The notes under the pieces were generated by a model that made no database searches, was not told where the DNA came from, and saw only the letters and a list, made by a program, of their open reading frames with translations. The position numbers were made by a program, and so were the translations under genes. Positions 36,641 to 44,864 of a stretch of 64,000 bases of DNA are shown here, piece after piece (position 1 is the stretch's first letter; the number at the start of each line of letters is the position of its first letter). The DNA lies in assembly GCF_020176955.2 (NCBI RefSeq), contig NZ_JAIUCZ020000001.1, positions 1,178,001-1,242,000 on the forward strand. Direction: 5' to 3'. The stretch is from Nocardia sp. alder85J (GTDB lineage Bacteria > Actinomycetota > Actinomycetes > Mycobacteriales > Mycobacteriaceae).

Positions 36641-36697
36641 GTGTCCGGTACGTTGCACCGGGACCGAACTGCCGGCGCTGCAAGGATTTTCGCAGCG

Positions 36698-37276
36698 TCA
36701 GCCCTTCAGCACACCGTCGGCGAGTGTCGCCAGGAATCGGCGATCCACGGGTTCGCCGGTCATGATCAGCCGATACGTGATCGTCGCCATGACGACCAGG
36801 GCGATCAGATCCGGGTCGCGTTCGGCGCCGATGCCCCCGCGCGCCTGCTCCCGCGCCACGGCGACCCGGATCGACGCGGAGCGCGGACCCAGAATCCGGC
36901 GCTGGACGGCGTTCGCGAGGTCCGCGTCCTGCGGCAACAGCGAGAGCAGGCCCACCACGACCTTGAACTTCCGGGATTCGGCGGCATTGCCGGAGGTGTC
37001 CAGCATCGCGGCGAGATCACCTGCGAGACTGCCGGTGTCGGGCGTGTCGGCGATGGGCTCCGCGCGCAGGCTCTCCACGGCCTCGACGACGAGGTCGGCC
37101 TTCGAGGGCCATCGCCGATAGAGCGTGGCCTTACTGGCGCTCGCTCGGGCCGCCACCATGTCGGTGGTCATCCGCTCGTATCCGGTCTCGGCCAGCACAT
37201 CGAGAGTCGCCCCGAGGATCGCGGCGTCGCGCGACGAATCCCGCTTCCGGCCGGGACGACCTGGTTGCTCCGACAC
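36698..37276 (-). CDS. TetR-family regulator
   Basis: A 192-residue regulator. Its N-terminus reads SEQPGRPGRKRDSSRDAAIL, and the helix-turn-helix follows at about 30-65 (MTTDMVAARASASKATLYRR, then WPSKADLVVEA). The C-terminal domain is of the TetR_C_16 kind. The start is GTG 37276 with GGAGG six bases before it. It is divergent from the aldo/keto reductase, its likely target. Confidence 0.92.
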   Translation of the reverse strand: MSEQPGRPGRKRDSSRDAAILGATLDVLAETGYERMTTDMVAARASASKATLYRRWPSKADLVVEAVESLRAEPIADTPDTGSLAGDLAAMLDTSGNAAESRKFKVVVGLLSLLPQDADLANAVQRRILGPRSASIRVAVAREQARGGIGAERDPDLIALVVMATITYRLIMTGEPVDRRFLATLADGVLKG

Positions 37277-37321
37277 CTCACACCTCCGATTCCTGTCTGG
37301 ATAGTACTTGCCGGTTCCGAA

Positions 37322-37331
37322 ACTGATCAGT
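37322..37331. promoter_or_regulatory. Short palindrome between TetR and AKR genes
   Basis: ACTGATCAGT is a perfect 10-bp palindrome in the 102-bp divergent spacer, followed by TACCGTAAT. It is a candidate operator for the TetR protein, but short palindromes occur by chance. Confidence 0.35.
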
Positions 37332-37378
37332 ACCGTAATTGTGGGGGATGTCGTCACCAGGATCGAACGGAGCAAACA

Positions 37379-38314
37379 ATGACTCTTCCGAGCAGGATTC
37401 TCGGGCGCACCGGAGCCGAGGTCTCGGTATTGGGCTACGGCGCGATGGAGCTGCGCGGCGCCGAGTACATGGGCGGCCCGGCCGTCTCCGACGCGGACGC
37501 CGGACGGTTGCTGAACGAACTGCTCGACGCGGGCGTCACCCTGATCGACACCTCGATCGACTACGGCCACAGCGAGGAACTCATCGGCAAGCACCTCGGC
37601 GCTCGCCGCGGCGAATACTTCCTCGCCTCCAAATGCGGCTGCGCGCCGGCACTTCCGCCGGGCGTGATGCCGATGCCCGACACCCACGACTTCGGCCCCG
37701 CCAATGTCCGTGCCGGGGTCGAGCAGAGCCTCACGCGGCTGCGCACCGACCATCTCGACCTCGTCCAGGTGCACCTGTCGCCCTCGCGGGACGAGCTGGA
37801 GACCGGCCGGACCCTCGACACCCTCGCGGCCCTGCGCGCCGAGGGCAAGGTGCGCTTCCTCGGCATGTCCGGCACGTTGCCGCATCTGCCAGACCACATC
37901 GCGATGGACGTCTTCGACGAATTCCAGATCCCTTATTCGGCACTGCAACCCGAGCACGACGCGCTGATCTCCGACGCCGCCCGCAGCGGTGCCGGAGTGA
38001 TCGTGCGCGGCGGCACCGCCCGCGGCGCCGCGGCGGCGGACAAGAACTTCACCGTGCAGCCGTTGAGCATGAACCCCTCGGGCCCGACGGCCCTGGATCG
38101 CTGGCAGGCCGCGCGGCTGGACGAACTGCTCGACGGCATGTCGCGCCACGAGTTCGTGCTGCGCTTCACCATCAGCCATCCCGATGTGGCCAGCACGATC
38201 GTCGGCACCGCCAACCTCGAGCACCTCCGGGCCAATGTCGGGATCGTCGCCCGCGGGCCGCTGCCGGCCGACGTCTACACCGAGGCCCGGAAGCGGCTGG
38301 GCCTGGACACGTAG
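37379..38314 (+). CDS. Aldo/keto reductase
   Basis: An NADPH-dependent TIM-barrel reductase of 311 residues. The catalytic tetrad is present: D57 (LIDTSIDYG), Y62, K85 (LASKCG) and H133 (VQVHLSP). The family reduces aldehydes and ketones; the substrate is unknown. CGGAG lies seven to ten bases before the ATG. It is divergent from a TetR gene. Confidence 0.93.
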   Translation: MTLPSRILGRTGAEVSVLGYGAMELRGAEYMGGPAVSDADAGRLLNELLDAGVTLIDTSIDYGHSEELIGKHLGARRGEYFLASKCGCAPALPPGVMPMPDTHDFGPANVRAGVEQSLTRLRTDHLDLVQVHLSPSRDELETGRTLDTLAALRAEGKVRFLGMSGTLPHLPDHIAMDVFDEFQIPYSALQPEHDALISDAARSGAGVIVRGGTARGAAAADKNFTVQPLSMNPSGPTALDRWQAARLDELLDGMSRHEFVLRFTISHPDVASTIVGTANLEHLRANVGIVARGPLPADVYTEARKRLGLDT

Positions 38315-38318
38315 CTCA

Positions 38319-38457
38319 CTGTGATTGCGCAACAGTCGGCCTGGGCTCCGGCGGCAGGTTCAGTACCCGTTCGCCGAGGGTGCTGAGCTGGATCTCGTCG
38401 GTGCCGCCGCCGAGCGCGAAGGCGGGACTTCCCAGCAGCGCGCTCGCGATGCGTTGT
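38319..38457 (-). pseudogene. Acyl-CoA dehydrogenase, C-terminal remnant
   Basis: Forty-six codons ending in TGA at 38319 read ASALLGSPAFALGGGTDEIQ, then LSTLGERVLNLPPEPRP, the typical last segment of acyl-CoA dehydrogenases (flavin-contact GGGTDEIQ). Nothing upstream in frame belongs to the enzyme. A nearby minus-strand HRPGVRPGDTVAL run (about 38450-38500) could be a scrap of an AMP-binding enzyme, but that is weak. Confidence 0.65.
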
Positions 38458-38754
38458 CAGCGCGACGGTGTCGCCGGGACGCACGCCGGGACGGTGCAGG
38501 CCGGCGGCGGCCGGGTCGCCGGGGGACGTGTCGTTCACGGTGACTCCGCTGTCCGAGAAAGCAGCGGAGGCGGGCGGGCAGTCGGCCCGGCCCGGAGGTC
38601 GGGGTGCGGCGTACCGGAGGCAGCACGGCGGTCGCCGGAAAGTCGGGACGGGTATGTGTCCTTGCTTGCGCGCGAGTCAATGCTCGATCCGAATCTCCGC
38701 CGAGGAGGCACGACCGCAAGACGTATGCAATTTCTGTAGCGGGTTGCACTACGC

Positions 38755-38796
38755 TTGACATATCCGGTCTCGGATGCCGAGTATTGTATGCAATAC
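38755..38796 (+). promoter_or_regulatory. Promoter/operator of the CoA-transferase operon
   Basis: TTGACA (38755-38760) is a perfect -35. Downstream, GTATTG-TATG-CAATAC (38781-38796) is a perfect palindrome placed over the expected -10 region. A second GTATGCAAT is at 38723-38731. Two copies of this block before an operon that ends with a GntR regulator suggest autoregulation. Confidence 0.6.
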
Positions 38797-38838
38797 CTGT
38801 GGCCCGAGCCACGCCTGCCCGAAGAAGGGAAAGCCCGC

Positions 38839-40035
38839 ATGACTCCTCCGCCCGGCCCCGACGGACCACTCGCCGGACTGCGGGTCATCGAACTCGGTCA
38901 GCTCATCGCGGGGCCGTTCTGCGGTCAGCTGCTGGCCGATTTCGGCGCCGACGTCATCAAGATCGAGCAGCCCGACCGCGGCGACCCGATGCGCGAATGG
39001 GGGGTGGTGCACGAGGGCAGATCACTGTCCTGGAATGTGATCGGACGCGGAAAGCGTTGCGTCACCGCCGATCTGCACACCGAGGCGGGCCGCGAGTTCG
39101 TGCTCGGGCTGGCCGCCGGCGCCGATGCGGTGATCGAGAACTTCCGCCCCGGCACCCTGGAGCGCTTCGGTCTCGGCTTCGACGTGCTCAGCGCACTCAA
39201 CCCGGGCCTGATCCTGACCCGGGTCAGCGGCTACGGACAGGACGGCCCGTATTCCGGCCGGGCCGGATACGGCTCCATCGGCGAGGCCATGGGCGGGCTG
39301 CGATACCTGGTCGGCGATCCGGCGCACGCGCCGAGCCGGTTCGGCGTCTCGCTGGGCGATCTGCTGGCCGGGCTGCACGCGACGCTCGGCACCATGTTCG
39401 CCCTCCAGGAGCGGCACCGCTCGGGCCAGGGCCAGGTGGTCGACGTGTCGATCTACGAATCGGTGCTGGCGATGACCGAATCGCTGGTGTCGGACTATGC
39501 CGTCGCCGGGGTCACCCGCGAACGGTCCGGATCGGTGCTGCCGGGTATCGCGCCCAGCAACGTGTACCCGACCGCCGACGGCAAGATGCTGCTCATCGCG
39601 GCCAATCAGGACACGGTGTTCCGGCGGCTGGCCGCCGCCATGGGCCGGCCCGAACTGGCCGAGTCCGAGGAGTACGCCACCCACCGCGCCCGCGGCGCCC
39701 GGCAGGCCGAACTCGACGACCTGGTCGCCGACTGGACCCGCGGGCTGGCCGCGGACGACCTGCTGGCCGTGCTGAACGAGCACGGGGTGCCGGTCGGCAG
39801 CATCTATGTGGCCGCCGACATGCTCGCCGACCCGCAGTTCGCCGCGCGCGGCAGCATCGTCGAGGTGCCCGACGCCGAATTGGGTGCGGTGCCGATGCAG
39901 GCGGTCGCCCCGCGACTGAGCCGTACGCCCGGCCGGGTCCGCTGGGGTGGCGCCCGGCACGGCGAGCACGATGCCGAGGTGCGCGAGATGGTCGCCGAGA
40001 ACGCCGATGGCACAATCGAAGTGGGGACGCGATGA
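38839..40035 (+). CDS. Class III (CaiB/BaiF) acyl-CoA transferase
   Basis: Transfers CoA between carboxylic acids through an aspartyl-CoA intermediate. It has 398 residues. VIELGQLIAGPFCGQLLADF, ADVIKIEQPDRGDPMREWG and the FGVSLGDLLAGLHATLG region are typical; the aspartate in the last is the probable catalytic residue. AAGGGAAAG lies before the ATG. Together with the next gene it suggests activation of a branched or dicarboxylic acid and its cleavage. Confidence 0.93.
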   Translation: MTPPPGPDGPLAGLRVIELGQLIAGPFCGQLLADFGADVIKIEQPDRGDPMREWGVVHEGRSLSWNVIGRGKRCVTADLHTEAGREFVLGLAAGADAVIENFRPGTLERFGLGFDVLSALNPGLILTRVSGYGQDGPYSGRAGYGSIGEAMGGLRYLVGDPAHAPSRFGVSLGDLLAGLHATLGTMFALQERHRSGQGQVVDVSIYESVLAMTESLVSDYAVAGVTRERSGSVLPGIAPSNVYPTADGKMLLIAANQDTVFRRLAAAMGRPELAESEEYATHRARGARQAELDDLVADWTRGLAADDLLAVLNEHGVPVGSIYVAADMLADPQFAARGSIVEVPDAELGAVPMQAVAPRLSRTPGRVRWGGARHGEHDAEVREMVAENADGTIEVGTR

Positions 40036-40940
40036 GCACTGCCGTGAGTATCGTCGACGTGTCGCTGCGCGACGGATTGCAGAACGAATCCGTGCTGGTG
40101 GCCACCGCCGACAAGCTCCGCATCGCCGACCTGCTCGCCGACGCCGGTGCGCGCCGCATCGAGGTGGCGTCGTTCGTGCATCCGAAGCTGGTGCCCGCCA
40201 TGGCCGATGCCGAGGCGGTACTGTCCGGCCTGCACCGCGTCGAGGGCGTGAGCTATTCGGCGCTGGTGCTCAACGATCGCGGCCTGGACCGCGCGCTGGC
40301 CGCCACGGTAGACGAGATCAACGTGGTGGTCTGCGCCAGCGACACCTTCAGCCGTCGCAACCAGAACATGTCCACCGAGGAATCGACCCGCATCGCCGCC
40401 GGGATCATCGAAAGGGCGCGCACCGCAGGTATTTTCGCGACCCTGACGGTGGGCACCGCATTCGGCTGCCCATTCGAGGGCGAGGTGGACCCCGCGGCGG
40501 TGCTGCGCATCGTGTCCGCCGCGTACGCCGCGGGCGCGCAGGAGATCTGCCTGGCCGACACCATCGGAGTCGGTGTGCCGCCGCAGGTTTCGTTGTTGGC
40601 CGAGGGCACCCGGGACATCACCGGCGCCGGGGCCGGGCTGCGGTTCCACTTCCACAACACGCGGAACACCGGCTACGCCAACGCCTGGGCCGCGCTCGCG
40701 GCGGGCGCGGACACCCTCGACGCCGGCATCGGCGGTATCGGCGGCTGCCCGTTCGCGCCGCGCGCCACGGGCAACATCGCGACCGAGGACCTGGTGTACC
40801 TGCTCGAACGCGGCGGGCACCCGACCGGTCTCGACCTGGACGCGCTCATCGCCACCAGCGCCGAGATGGGCGCGCTGCTCGGCAAGGAACTCCCCGCGCT
40901 GCTGCCGCGGGCGGGCGGCTTCCCGGCCGCTGTCGGCTAG
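40032..40940 (+). CDS. HMG-CoA lyase-like enzyme
   Basis: A DRE-TIM barrel lyase of 302 residues. VSLRDGLQNE holds the metal-binding aspartate and arginine, FHFHNT the paired histidines, and GIGGCPFAPRATGN the signature cysteine. Family members split 3-hydroxy-3-methylglutaryl-CoA or similar 3-hydroxyacyl-CoAs (for example citramalyl-CoA). The start overlaps the transferase stop by four bases, so the two act together. Confidence 0.9.
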   Translation: MSTAVSIVDVSLRDGLQNESVLVATADKLRIADLLADAGARRIEVASFVHPKLVPAMADAEAVLSGLHRVEGVSYSALVLNDRGLDRALAATVDEINVVVCASDTFSRRNQNMSTEESTRIAAGIIERARTAGIFATLTVGTAFGCPFEGEVDPAAVLRIVSAAYAAGAQEICLADTIGVGVPPQVSLLAEGTRDITGAGAGLRFHFHNTRNTGYANAWAALAAGADTLDAGIGGIGGCPFAPRATGNIATEDLVYLLERGGHPTGLDLDALIATSAEMGALLGKELPALLPRAGGFPAAVG

Positions 40941-40974
40941 GTTCGGGCGACCAGACCACAGCGAGGAGACGATC

Positions 40975-41616
40975 ATGGCGGATGCGGCGGCCAACGCGTA
41001 CACGTCGATCCGGGACGACATCGTGGCCGGCAAGCTGACCCGCGGCGAATGGCTGCGCGAGGGCAAACTCGCGCAGGAGCTCGGGGTGTCGCGCACCCCG
41101 GTGCGAGAGGCGTTGCGCCGCTTGGAGGCCGAGGGCCTGGTCGAGTTCGCACCCAACCGCGGGGTCCGGGTGACCGCGTGGTCGGCCCTCGGGCTCGAGG
41201 ACCTGTACCACATCCGGGCCCGGCTGGAGAGTCTCGCGGCCCGGCTGGCCGCGGTCCGCCGCGAACCGGAGGACCTGCGCGAGCTGGAGGGCACCGCCCG
41301 CCGGATGGACGAACTGGCCGCCGATCCCCACGCCGATCGCGACGAGCTGACCGAACTCAACAACCATTTCCACCGCGCGATCGTGCTGGCCGCCCGCAGC
41401 CGGCATCTGGCCACCCAACTGCGCGGGATCATCGATATCCCGTTGATCGCCCGCACCTTTCACAAATACGCGCCCGAGCGGATCCGCGTCAGCAGTGCCC
41501 AGCATCTCGAGCTGGTCGCGGCGATCCGGGCCCGCGACGGCGACTGGGCCGACGCGCTCATGCAGGCGCACATCCTGGCCGCGCGGTCGGTGATGGTGCC
41601 CACGACCGACACCTGA
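40975..41616 (+). CDS. GntR-family regulator, FCD (FadR-like) type
   Basis: A 213-residue regulator. The winged helix at 5-70 reads LAQELGVSRTPVREALRRLE. The FCD effector domain (about 80-205) keeps the acidic and histidine metal-binding pattern (DLYHIRARLE, LNNHFHRAI, AQHLELVAAI, QAHI). GAGGAG lies eight bases before the ATG. It probably controls the two upstream enzymes in response to an organic acid. Confidence 0.93.
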   Translation: MADAAANAYTSIRDDIVAGKLTRGEWLREGKLAQELGVSRTPVREALRRLEAEGLVEFAPNRGVRVTAWSALGLEDLYHIRARLESLAARLAAVRREPEDLRELEGTARRMDELAADPHADRDELTELNNHFHRAIVLAARSRHLATQLRGIIDIPLIARTFHKYAPERIRVSSAQHLELVAAIRARDGDWADALMQAHILAARSVMVPTTDT

Positions 41617-41658
41617 ACAGCGGCGACCCACCGCCCTCGAGATCCGGATAAAAGTTCC

Positions 41659-41949
41659 ATGCGAAATCCGCAGTCGTTGCCGAGCCAGTGGAGTGCCGAC
41701 GAATCCCATTGCGACGGACCGGGTCACCTGCGCCGCATCTCGGTGCCGGCGCTGATCGTGTACGGCACCGCCGACCAGGTGTGCTTCCCGAGCTAGGCCA
41801 CCTCGATGTATGCCGCCGTCCCGCACGAGGACAAAGAGCTCGTCCCGGTGCGGGGCGGCACACACTACCTGCAGGGGCAGCCGGAGCATATCGGGTTTGT
41901 CATCGACACGCTGGTCACCTGGCTCGACAAGCACGAACTGCGACCCTGA
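41659..41949 (+). pseudogene. Alpha/beta-hydrolase, C-terminal remnant with a stop
   Basis: The frame reads ISVPALIVYGTADQVCFPS, TAG, then YAAVPHEDKELVPVRGGTHY and GFVIDTLVTWLDKH. This is the last third of an alpha/beta-hydrolase with the catalytic Asp (GTAD) and His (GGTHY), but with an in-frame stop at 41795-41797 and without the nucleophile half. It is non-functional unless the stop is a sequencing error and the first half lies elsewhere. Confidence 0.72.
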
Positions 41950-41967
41950 GCCGCGGCGCCGGCCCGT

Positions 41968-42690
41968 TCAGGCGGGTCGGCGCTCGGCCAGCGCCTCCTC
42001 GATCAGGGCCGCGGCGGCCCGCAGTTCCGGGAGATGAGAGGTGAGCGCCGCTCCGCGAGATACCGGCACGGCCAGCATCAGGCTGCCGGTGGCGCGGCGG
42101 TCCGCGCCCGCGATCGGCACCGCGATACCGCCCACCTCCGGCATGGCCTCGTCCCGCGACACCGCGTAACCGCGCTCACGCGCCTGCGCCACCTGGCGGA
42201 TCAGCGTGGCCGGGTCACTGGTCATGGCCGCCACCGCGCGCACGAAACTCTGTGGGCTGCCGAGCAGGACCGCGCGACCGGACGCGCCCTGCTCCAGGCC
42301 CAGGGTGCGGCCCACCTCCCATTGCACCCGCACCGGATGCCGCACGCCCACCGACTGTTCGGCCACCACCGCACGGCTGCCCTCGCGCAGGCAGAACAGC
42401 ACGGTCTCACCGGTTTTCGCGGACAGCTGATCGGTCACCGGGCGGACCAGATCGCGCAGCGAGGTGGTCGCCGGGGCGGCCAGCTGCGCCAGCGCGGGAC
42501 CGATCGCATAGCGGGCCCGGTCGTTGTCGCGCTGCACGAAGCCCGCATTCTGCAAGCTGGCGAGCAGACGATGCGCCACCGTGCGATTGCAGTCCAGCGC
42601 GCGGGCCAATTCCACCGGAGTCTGCTCGCCTCGGCGATGCAGTTCGAACAGTAGCCGCAGCGCCTGGTCCACGGTCTTGGAGCCTTCCAC
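41968..42690 (-). CDS. IclR-family regulator
   Basis: A 240-residue regulator. The helix-turn-helix is at 4-60 (TVDQALRLLFELHRRG, then LARALDCNRTVAHRLLASLQ), and the effector domain contains GRAVLLGSP and YAVSRDEAMPEVGGIAVPI. I place the start at GTG 42690 (EGSKTVDQAL), with GGGGA just before it. ATG 42708 would add six residues. The target is not obvious; the adjacent hydrolase remnant may have been one. Confidence 0.9.
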   Translation of the reverse strand: MEGSKTVDQALRLLFELHRRGEQTPVELARALDCNRTVAHRLLASLQNAGFVQRDNDRARYAIGPALAQLAAPATTSLRDLVRPVTDQLSAKTGETVLFCLREGSRAVVAEQSVGVRHPVRVQWEVGRTLGLEQGASGRAVLLGSPQSFVRAVAAMTSDPATLIRQVAQARERGYAVSRDEAMPEVGGIAVPIAGADRRATGSLMLAVPVSRGAALTSHLPELRAAAALIEEALAERRPA

Positions 42691-42708
42691 GTCCCCAGCA
42701 TGCCACAT

Positions 42709-43209
42709 GGTTCCGATATCGAACTCATGATCGAGGCGAATCCGGACGGCTCTTCCCATCCGCCACCTGGCGCAATCACGCCGAAACCGTCTTTCCTCGA
42801 GCGTCACTGGTCCGGAACTGCTTGTTCCGGACCGTGTCACCGGACGATTCCCGGATCACCGCGAGCGCACTGGCGAGCAGCGCACCGATTCGCCACTGGT
42901 TCTATATCCGAACCTTCGAGAGAGATCCGATGATCACTCCGCTACCAGAGAGCGGCTCGATGGCCCTGAGCTGACGAGCCGCAATGCAGCGAGTGCGTTC
43001 GGCGGGAGCATTCCTTCAACTATCCGTTCTGGTTCCTTGGAAGTGGAACGGATCGAACGCGACCCCGCATTGGCAGGTAATTGTACATTCGTACAAATTA
43101 TGACAAGCGCTGAATTCGATTGCCCTCGTTCCAGAAGTCGTTCCACTGGCCATCACGGGGAAGCGTTCCGAAACCGGTGTGCGGAACCGATTTCCGCTAC
43201 GGTTTCGCC
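42709..43209. other. Intergenic region upstream of the recombinase
   Basis: About 500 bp with no supported gene. It contains a perfect 10-bp inverted repeat GGTCCGGAAC/GTTCCGGACC (42809-42818 and 42824-42833, loop TGCTT). It also has an AT-rich patch with the palindrome TTGTAC-ATTC-GTACAA at 43081-43096. Base composition drops here compared with the flanks, consistent with a border of acquired DNA. Confidence 0.5.
43081..43096. promoter_or_regulatory. TTGTAC palindrome upstream of the recombinase
   Basis: TTGTAC and GTACAA form perfect six-base arms around ATTC. It is 114 bp upstream of the recombinase start in AT-rich DNA. It could be a repressor operator or part of a recombination site. 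Confidence 0.4.
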
Positions 43210-43833
43210 GTGACGTTGGATCAGCACTCGACCGATGGTTGGGATCTCGGCTACCCGCTGGTCGGCTCGACCAAACAAAGCCTCGACCGCCAACTGGCCG
43301 CGCTCGCCGACGCCGGGATTCCAGCTCCGCGGATCTACGTCGACAAGAAGACGGGTGCGGCCGTCGATCGGCCCGGTCTGATCAGGCTTCTGGCCTACGC
43401 GCGGCCGGGGGATCGAATCGTGGTGCACACTTTGGACCGGTTGGGCCGCAACCTGCGGGAGGTACTGAACCTCATCCACTCGCTGCGTGAGCAGGGTATC
43501 GGGGTGAAGTCGCTGGCCGATCCGATGCCGATAGACACCGCCGACGAGGGCATGGGCGCGGTGACGGTATTGCTGCTGGCGTTGTTCGCCGAGATGGAGC
43601 GCACCTTTACCGCCGAGCGGGCCGCTCATGCTCGCGCTGTCGCCGCAGCCGCTGGTCGCCGTGTCGGGCGTCCGGTCGCACACCCCGAGGGCAAGATCGA
43701 GTATGCGCGCCTGCTGCGCCGGGAACACAAGTCACTGGCCGAGATCACAAGAAAAACCGGTATCCCGAAGACCTCCCTGCACCGCTACCTCGGATCCGCA
43801 GTGGTCGACGTTCACGTTGCGGCCACAGGATAA
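43210..43833 (+). CDS. Serine recombinase (resolvase/invertase) with altered active-site motif
   Basis: A 207-residue small serine recombinase. The body is well conserved: [51 protein letters not shown], and [19 protein letters not shown] in the long E helix. A C-terminal helix-turn-helix reads [19 protein letters not shown]. The normal YARVST active-site motif reads YPLVGST (15-21), so the conserved Arg is Leu17 and the Ser position is Gly19, with a serine one residue later (S20). It may be inactive. The start is GTG 43210, six bases after TACGGT. Confidence 0.85.
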   Translation: MTLDQHSTDGWDLGYPLVGSTKQSLDRQLAALADAGIPAPRIYVDKKTGAAVDRPGLIRLLAYARPGDRIVVHTLDRLGRNLREVLNLIHSLREQGIGVKSLADPMPIDTADEGMGAVTVLLLALFAEMERTFTAERAAHARAVAAAAGRRVGRPVAHPEGKIEYARLLRREHKSLAEITRKTGIPKTSLHRYLGSAVVDVHVAATG

Positions 43834-43836
43834 TCC

Positions 43837-43971
43837 ATGGAAGCTGTTGCGGCGCAGGTGGCCCGCCTCCCCAATGAAGTGGATCCGGCAACAGTCACGA
43901 TGCGTCGCGCCGGCGCGGCGCCGCTTCCCGTGCCCGAGCGTGCACCTATCGCAGTGGTGAGGCCTGGTTGA
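43837..43971 (+). CDS. Small hypothetical frame between recombinase and toxin gene
   Basis: Forty-four codons starting three bases after the recombinase stop and ending in TGA within the TTGA that also starts the next gene. The peptide MEAVAAQVARLPNEVDPATV continues into a Pro/Ala/Arg-rich tail. I do not recognise it. It could be a small protein, or the remnant of a longer N-terminal region of the toxin gene. Confidence 0.35.
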   Translation: MEAVAAQVARLPNEVDPATVTMRRAGAAPLPVPERAPIAVVRPG

Positions 43972-44724
43972 GCAACGGCGTGACCAGGGTCTTGGGCAGA
44001 GTCTTGGAAGATCTGGAACGCCTGACCCGGAGGGGAGCCGAGGGCGCTGCGGACATGCCCAGAGGCGCAACTCGCTTTGTCGAGCGAGATGTCGATGTGA
44101 AGGTGCATGCCGACCGCCTTGGCGGGCGTGGGGTCGAACAGGCAGGGGAGGGGTTGACAGCGCCTGAACAACACAGGCAGGCAGAGACTCTGAATCCCCA
44201 CACAGTTGATCGTAGTGGCGGAGCGGACGGTACCGCCGACAAACCATCGGGCGATACCACCGCTTCCCCGCGAGATTCGGCTGTGGTGTCCGGAGGACCT
44301 GGTGGTTCGAAGGTGACGACAGGGCTCGGCGCGGATGTTGACGGAATTGTCTCGTTGTCACCCAAATCTGTGACGAGGATCAAAGATGTCCAAGACGCCG
44401 GCTGGACTATTCGTCTCGGTCCGGCCGGCGAGGGTACTCACACTCACCGTGCGAGCAGGGTGATAACGATCGCCGAGGACTCCAGCGCGGAGCACAGGGC
44501 ATCCGCGATCCTTCATGAAGTGGGGCACGCGCATCCGAAAAGTGAGCGCCCGCCGACGGTTGTCACCTACAGCGGGGAAGGGCGCGCAGCGTGGGCAGTA
44601 AAATGCGCGCAACCGCATTTCCGAGATGAGGGACAGGCTGTCTTCCACGAAGTTGAAGGTCTACACGAAATCGCTGATAACGGCGGGCCCAGGATACTGC
44701 CCGCGTCATCGAAACCGCAGGATT

Positions 44725-44740
44725 GAGGTGATCCCAGCGA
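44725..44740 (+). repeat. IS left terminal inverted repeat
   Basis: GAGGTGATCCCAGCGA, an exact inverted match of the right end at 45696-45711. It is preceded by the ATT target duplication. Confidence 0.9.
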
Positions 44741-44864
44741 TGGAATGGGCGCAATCGCCCATCAGACACGCACATTCGAGGAATACCGGGCAATGCCGGG
44801 AAAGGCGTGGAGCCCCCTGTAAGTGAGTTCTTACCACAGAATTCACACCCTCAGAGGACTCCAC

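Noticed and set aside
37322..37331. Strong TetR operator between TetR and AKR genes
   Set aside because: Kept only as a low-confidence site; a ten-base palindrome is too short to stand as a finding.
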